Of a stretch of DNA of 64,000 bases, positions 58,880-64,000 are shown piece by piece (the first letter of the stretch is position 1; each line of letters opens with the position of its first letter). The notes beneath the pieces are model-generated. The model worked only from the letters and a program-made list of their open reading frames with translations. It had not been told where the DNA came from and did not search any database. Both the position numbers and the translations under genes were made by a program. This stretch comes from Trichuris trichiura (Eukaryota; Nematoda; Enoplea; Trichinellida; Trichuridae): contig JBAJFE010000029.1 of assembly GCA_037903355.1 (NCBI GenBank), forward strand, positions 1,054,001-1,118,000, in the 5' to 3' direction.

Positions 58880-59400
58880 CCAGACAAATCACCGCCACCA
58901 ACCCGCCGTGGCGAACTTTTTGATTCCAACAAGCCGCAGCTGGTTCCGTTCTTCTCTATTTTTTGTTGCGGTCGTTTCGACGCGACCATGACACTAAGTG
59001 ATTGTGGTTTTCAGTTGGAGCTGCTGCGCTCTTACAAGGTACATTTTGCTTATGCCAAATAGAAACAGGGGAACGAAAACGTAGTTGTTCTTGCATGGAC
59101 TTCGTGCTGCTGTGCGTGGAAATTGCCTAGTATAAAAGGAGCAAGCCACTAAGGGACATCCGACATGACCTGCCGTAGGTGGACTGATTCTTCCAACAAA
59201 CAGGAACAAGTACGCTTTTCCTTCCCTTTTCTAGATGGCAAAAGCAAAATGTTGTACTTTGTAACAGCGCAGCAAGTCCAACTTAAGATTGCATTCAGCT
59301 ACTGTCATGGCCACGTGAAAACGGCCGTAACAAAGAATGGAGAAAAACGGAACCAGTTACGGCCTGTTGGAATCAAAAAGTTCGCCACGGTAAACAAGCG
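58880..59400. repeat. Diverged inverted repeat, GC-richer than surroundings
   Basis: GGCGAACTTTTTGATTCCAA near 58911 and following sequence return inverted at about 59240-59395 with many substitutions. Open frames here (58853-59062, 59165-59533) are by-products of the repeat. Confidence 0.6.
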
Positions 59401-59424
59401 GCTTGAGTTGCCTGGTGGCGAGCT

Positions 59425-59495
59425 GTCCCGGGGGCGACTCGTCCACGCGTCGGCTTGTCCCGGGGGCGACTCGTCCACGCGTCGGCTTGTCCCGG
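59425..59495. repeat. 32-bp tandem repeat, 2.2 copies
   Basis: The unit GTCCCGGGGGCGACTCGTCC plus ACGCGTCGGCTT occurs twice exactly, then begins a third time. Period 32 makes frames on both strands stay open artificially. Confidence 0.85.
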
Positions 59496-59796
59496 CGGTG
59501 AGTTGGCGGCGGCGACATGTCTGTGACCGCTGAAACAAGCAAGGAAAAACAGATTCTTTGACAAAGGAGATAAATTAGACCACCTTTCATAAATGCTCGC
59601 GTCTTTATTAGGGCAACTATTCACAATATTAAGGAACTACTTTCCGCAAAATATAGCTCGAAGTTATAACCATAACTTCTTTATACGGTATGTTTTCTTG
59701 CCCGTTGATGGAGTCTGGAATTAAACCGAAGCAAACGCCCTACCAACGGATGGATGAGCAATTATTAAGGAAAAATTCAGAACAAACACTTAACAG

Positions 59797-59840
59797 TTTC
59801 GTAGCTTTCGGGACTAACCTTGTCCCGTCGCCAGCGATGG
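59797..59840 (-). ncRNA. Hammerhead-like remnant beside Penelope C-terminus
   Basis: Core reads CTGGCGA (A6 changed to G), stem II CGGGAC/GTCCCG intact, GAAA then GCTA. One invariant base is lost, so it is likely inactive. Confidence 0.55.
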
Positions 59841-59994
59841 TGGTAATGGCACTTTTACTACGATGTTAGGCTACTTACAGGCGGGGAGGGGGCACCAGTC
59901 GGTATAGAACAACAACCTGTTTTACTGATAACAGATGTCCATATCGAGCTGACCTCCACCCCTTTGTCACGGTTAATGGATACGTTATTGCGAA

Positions 59995-60235
59995 CGAAAG
60001 TATAACCCTGGTAACGAACCTGTACCGGCATTTGGAAACTCACAGAAAGCTAGTACAAATAAATTACTTTTGCTCTTCGATCAAATCCACGTCAGAAACA
60101 GAGAGAGAACCCTGTAAAAAAATAAGGCTGTTATTTGCCTAACATAGGTTCCCTTTGTCATTTGAGAATTATTATGAGCAATAAGCTGATTGCCGATTGC
60201 CAAGTCATGTAGCAATTTAGTTGCAATCTACTTTT
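59995..60235. repeat. Left copy of direct repeat flanking the serpin
   Basis: About 240 bp, including AAGCTGATTGCCGATTGCCA, match 63715-63955 in the same orientation with scattered substitutions. Confidence 0.75.
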
Positions 60236-60933
60236 CAAACGTACTTATTTGCTTACTTATTTAAACAAACTACTGAGCAACCCTTGACAGCTGTTTCAAT
60301 CTTTTATGTAGAGTTCGTTATAGGCTGCCGTACAAACATTGAGCAGCTATAAATGGCCTGCACGAAGATACGTTAGAAGGTAGGTAACAGCAGCGAATTA
60401 ATCATAATAACAAAATTCCAGTGGGTTCCTGAGCGCCCTTCACCATTTCGTACGTTTTGTACTGATTCAGCAGCCGACCAGTAAAGGTAATGACGTCAAT
60501 CTGCATTAGCCTGCAGAAGTGCCTTACTTTTTCCTACAGCGCATGTACAGTACTTTAGATACAGGTCTATAAACACTCTGTAGGTTTAGATCTCCAAAAC
60601 ATGTGAGACCAAATCTCTAATGTTGACAGTGGGCTTTGGACAAATTAGAAACATTATTTTCGCCATTAACTAAACACGTTTCCACAATTAAATCGCAGCG
60701 GCACAGCGACGTCGCAAACCGGTTTCCTGGCAACTTGTAGAACGTATAAGAAAAGCGCAAAAACATACGGAATTGAACAGTCGAAACACCAAAGGAAAGA
60801 AGAATAGTAAGAACTTAAACGTCAACTTAAAGTTTGAAAATAAGGCGTTTTCCGTGCGTGCCTTTGATAATTAACAGTTGTTTTCAATTGATATTTCAGG
60901 TTATAGCAAAGTAGCATTGACGGAAAACTCAAA
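60236..60933. other. Upstream region of the serpin
   Basis: No repeat or exon recognised. A TTTCAG just before the 5' leader (about 60899) could be an acceptor of a 5' UTR intron or trans-splice site. Confidence 0.4.
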
Positions 60934-62176
60934 ATGTCTCTTGACGTAATTACTGCTAATTTTGCACTTCGCACCTACCATGAAGCAGCAGTAGCAAACC
61001 ACAGTTTCTTCATATCACCTTTTTCAATACTGATTGCTTTGGGAATGACCTATGTTGGTTCGTCTGCAAATACCAAATTACAAATGAAATCTAAATTATT
61101 TGAAAGTTCACTTAGAGATGGACAGATCAATTCGCTTATGAGCGGTGCATTGAAGTCTTTAAATAACAGCAACACAAAGGAGGGTTACGAGTTGTATATA
61201 GCAAATAGATTGTTTGGACAATCAAACCTGCAAATGTTACCAAGATTTAGAAAGCGCATACAAAAACATTATTCAGCAGATATAGAATTACTGGATTTCA
61301 AGAAAAGTTCAGAAACGTGCAAACATATCAACGACTGGGTTGAACAGAAAACTAAAGGAAAAATTAAAGATCTTATTCCTCCAGATGCAATAAAACCACT
61401 AACCCGCTTGGTACTCATAAATGCAATATACTTCAAAGCGGATTGGAAAACTCCATTTAAAACAGAACTTACTAAAAATACTACTTTCTACGTAAAGCAA
61501 GGTGAAGAAAAGATAGTTGAAATGATGCAAATGAAGAAAGAGTTCCCATATACCGAGACAGAAGAATATCAAATTTTGGGGATTCCGTACATGACTGAAA
61601 ACTTGTTAATGTATTTTGTTCTACCGAAAGAAAGGTTTGGTCTTAAAAATATGATGAGAAAACTGAGTGGAAAGAAGCTACTTGATTTATTCAACTCAAC
61701 GATTGAAAGAGAAGTTGAGGTAACTAAACGAATTTAACCATTACGATTGAATACTGACAGAAGTTTCTCTGTGGCATCAGGTGCACATTCCCAAATTTAA
61801 ATTGGAATACGAACTCCAACTAAAGCGAATCCTGCAGCGTCTCGGCGTCACTGATATGTTCAGCAAAAGGTTGGCTAATTTCAGCAAAATAACTGGAAAA
61901 CGCGACCTCTATGTTTCCGAAGCTTTTCATAAAGCATTCATTGAAGTATTCGTATAGTCTTCTTTTCATCTTTGGCAGTTAATTTTACAGATAAACGAGA
62001 AGGGAAGTGAAGCTGCAGCAGCAACCGCTATTGTCTTCATGGCGATTACCAGCGTTGGTGTGCGAATGAGCCCACCTAAGTTCATTGCTGATCATCCATT
62101 TTTGTTCGCAATAATGGATCGCTCTAACGGAATTGTCCTTTTCATTGGTGTATATTATGGCAGTATATCTGCTTAA
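60934..62176 (+). CDS. Serpin, inhibitory type, no signal peptide
   Basis: Serine (or cysteine) protease inhibitor. Exons 60934-61719, 61781-61945 and 61991-62176 join to 378 residues, the full serpin length. It starts directly at helix A (MSLDVITANFALRTYHE) with no signal peptide, as in clade-B-like intracellular serpins. Motifs: [69 protein letters not shown] and DHPFLFAI. The hinge [10 protein letters not shown] keeps the small residues needed for loop insertion, so it should be inhibitory. The reactive loop, from the hinge to the KF of strand 1C, is about four residues longer than in SERPINB1-like proteins, so P1 cannot be fixed; Ile-Thr or Arg-Met bonds are candidates. The 61-nt first intron removes an apparent frame break at 61720. 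Confidence 0.95.
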
Positions 62177-62238
62177 GTTGTTCTAGTACATTGCCAACTA
62201 ACGTATGTGAACGCAATCAAAAGGTACGAAACTGAACG

Positions 62239-62244
62239 AATAAA
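62239..62244 (+). terminator. Candidate polyadenylation signal of the serpin
   Basis: AATAAA lies 63 nt after the stop codon, the only canonical signal close by. Confidence 0.5.
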
Positions 62245-63437
62245 TGATCAGTGTTACTTCAACAGACGTATACGCTGCTGCTTCTGATCATCTTCTGTGG
62301 TTCAGTGATTCAATACATCTTTCTGCTTGTCTAAGCTTTAAATTGCTTCGTTTCTGTTCGACAGCCTCTAGTCGTCACATCTCTAACGGTTAACGTTAGG
62401 CTTATTTTGTTGCCTCGCATATATGCCTGCAGGTGTGGTGAACGTTAATGGAACGTAAGTCAGCAGTGCGTTTCGAGCTGTTCTCGCACTGTGTAGTGCT
62501 TACTTTTTGTTATGCTACCGGTATAGAAGCTTTACCTCATTATTATAATAATATAATTACCTAAGGATTGATGAACGTGTAACAAGTGCATATGTACCCG
62601 TTCTTCTCAAAATACCCAAATTGTTTTGCTTTCAGAAGTTTTACTAAGTTTTGCTTTAATTTTACTACGTCACTACGTTGGCAAATTTACTACGTAAAGC
62701 TTTCAGACATAGCATCTCTCTGATCAATGCTCCAATAATTGGGACTGACAAAAAAGTCGGTTTTCCGGGAAGAAAATAGATTAATCGGTTGTCATTTTTC
62801 TTGTCGTACATAACCCATGTCGACAAACTACATTGCCCCATTGCCGCCGCGTAGAACGCGTGGAAGAGGTCAGCGATTCAGAGCATTCCAAATGAACATA
62901 CTGAAGTGAAGATGGGCTGTTCTTATGGACACAAGTATGAAATATTTTAACATGATAGTTAGCTCGCCTGGAAACGACAGCCGCTTTACGAACTCTTTAC
63001 CAGCAACTATAAAAAATTAAACTGGCCTCATTTTGTCAGACGCTGTAAGCAACATGAGTACAAAAGTTGTGTTGCAACTGGCAAGCATGGAAAACAGAGA
63101 GGGATAGGACACCTTTTTTCTGTGTTAGACGAGTTCTTTCAGAAAACCATACCCTCGTTGTACCTATTTCGTAACAAGAAAAAAACATTTTCATTGATGA
63201 TGGTGTAAGCCCGAAAGCTCCGGTTAAGGTGAGCGAACGCTGAAACCAGCACCTACCGTTAAATAAAGTCTTTCACAAAGAAAACAAATTAGACCATCTT
63301 TCATAAATGCTTACATCTTTACGCCGATAGTTATTCGCTCTGATTCTTCTTTTTTTCCTGCTTTTTTTCTTTTTTCTCCTTGCTAACGGGTGCGTTATTT
63401 GAAGCGTTAAATTCCGTTACTTCATTGCTTTAATTTA
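62245..63437. other. Spacer after the serpin
   Basis: No gene. 63236-63330 resembles 59520-59610 (CCGCTGAAA ... AAATTAGACCA ... CTTTCATAAATGCT), part of the flanking duplication. A degraded hammerhead-like motif lies near 63196-63225. Confidence 0.5.
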
Positions 63438-63482
63438 ACACCGCTGAAGACGGGTTTCGTTCGACCCGAAAGCTCCGGTATA
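63438..63482 (+). ncRNA. Hammerhead ribozyme
   Basis: ACCG, CTGAAGA, stem II CGGGTTTCG-TTCGACCCG, GAAA, GCTC, then CGGT pairing all four stem-I bases. Core fully canonical, one-base-pair stem III. Confidence 0.8.
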
Positions 63483-63714
63483 ATAAAAATATTATCAACG
63501 GGACAAACTTTCCGTAAAAGAAAGTCGACATGAAACTAGACGGTCCCGTACCAAGAAGTTACGTTTACAAAACGGGTGCGTTATTCAGAATAAAAAAACA
63601 TTTGCAGCTTTGCTATCCGTTCGTTGAAAACGTTTATTTCAAAACGTTTTTTTATTCTGGATAGTTATTCACGATATTAAGGAACTAGCTGCTGCTAGCT
63701 TCCATGAATATAGC

Positions 63715-63955
63715 TCGAATGTGCAACCCTAGCAACGAACCTGTGCCGGCACTTTGAAACTTTGACAGAAATCTACTACTAACAAATTATTTTTACTCTT
63801 CGTTCAAATCCATGTCAGAAACAAGGTGAAAAAACTTTGTGAAAAAAACCAGGCTGCGTTATTTGCCTAACATAGATTCCCATGGTCATGTGAGAATTAT
63901 TATGAGCAATAAGCTGATTGCCGATTGCCAAGTCATGTAGCTACTTAGTTGCAAC
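63715..63955. repeat. Right copy of direct repeat flanking the serpin
   Basis: Same orientation as 59995-60235. It begins within the decayed Penelope coding fragment (AACGAACCTGTGCCGGCA). Confidence 0.75.
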
Positions 63956-63958
63956 ATA

Positions 63959-64000
63959 CAGTTGAACCTCCAAAGTTGACCACTTCTACATGGCGATCAT
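63959..64000. mobile_element. Possible pogo/Tigger-type terminal inverted repeat, cut by window end
   Basis: TA followed by CAGTTGAACCTCC resembles the CAGTNGAACCTC ends of pogo/Tigger elements. The rest lies outside the window, so this is tentative. Confidence 0.3.

Larger units (their letters stand above)
59688..60235 (-). mobile_element. Decayed Penelope 3' end with hammerhead and foldback arm
   Basis: Reading on the minus strand: a C-terminal Penelope fragment (60043-59858, NRDKGVEVSSIWTSVISK, matching [18 protein letters not shown] of the 32.8-kb element), then a hammerhead-like core, then one foldback arm nearly identical to 3099-3235. This links the foldback family to the Penelope terminus. 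Confidence 0.75.

Noticed and set aside
59305..59624. Several overlapping Pro/Arg-rich ORFs on the minus strand
   Set aside because: They arise from the 32-bp tandem repeat and its GC content; no start or splice context supports them.
61720..61780. Apparent stop and frameshift in the serpin after REVEV
   Set aside because: A 61-nt GT-AG intron ending CATCAG joins REVE to [10 protein letters not shown] exactly as in other serpins.

Overview
The window is animal nuclear DNA and looks like a nematode chromosome. Genes are split into short exons. Most introns are about 45-60 nt with GT...TTTCAG or TTTTAG boundaries. I could rebuild most of the recognised genes by matching splice sites and reading-frame phase. 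The genus is not certain; I cannot separate an enoplean worm from other nematodes by eye.

Layout. 0.5-2.0 kb (+): 3' half of an SLC1 glutamate transporter. 2.4-4.2 kb (-): mitochondrial GrpE. 5.7-6.4 kb (-): an ATF4-like bZIP factor. 7.2-9.0 kb (-): mitochondrial ribosomal protein uS7m. 9.9-15.7 kb (+): a DENND1-type Rab35 GEF in 17 exons, one of them followed by a GC-AG intron. 16.2-17.2 kb (+): an unrecognised, frame-broken locus. 17.8-25.0 kb (+): three tandem paralogues of a two-TM protein with a C-terminal PPxY motif. 26.4-27.8 kb (-): CSTF2. 29.5-36.2 kb (+): NOP56, whose last intron holds a Penelope-like retroelement. 38.3-38.9 kb (-): an SH3 protein. 40.6-51.5 kb (-): a furin-type matrix metalloproteinase with hemopexin repeats and a hydrophobic C-terminus. 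60.9-62.2 kb (+): an intracellular-type serpin.

Between and inside these genes lies a dense layer of repeats. The most striking are long palindromes and solo fragments carrying hammerhead-ribozyme cores (CUGANGA ... GAAAGCUC, with a one-base-pair stem III). The same ribozyme sits at both ends of the Penelope-like element, and beside a second decayed Penelope C-terminus at 59.9 kb. The foldbacks therefore look like a non-autonomous, Penelope-derived ribozyme family. Two short hAT-type MITEs with perfect 8-bp target duplications are also present.

The genes are mostly unrelated housekeeping functions (mitochondrial proteostasis and translation, endosomal trafficking, mRNA 3'-end formation, snoRNP). 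The tandem PPxY cluster is the only clear local gene family. I see no rRNA, convincing tRNA or CRISPR.
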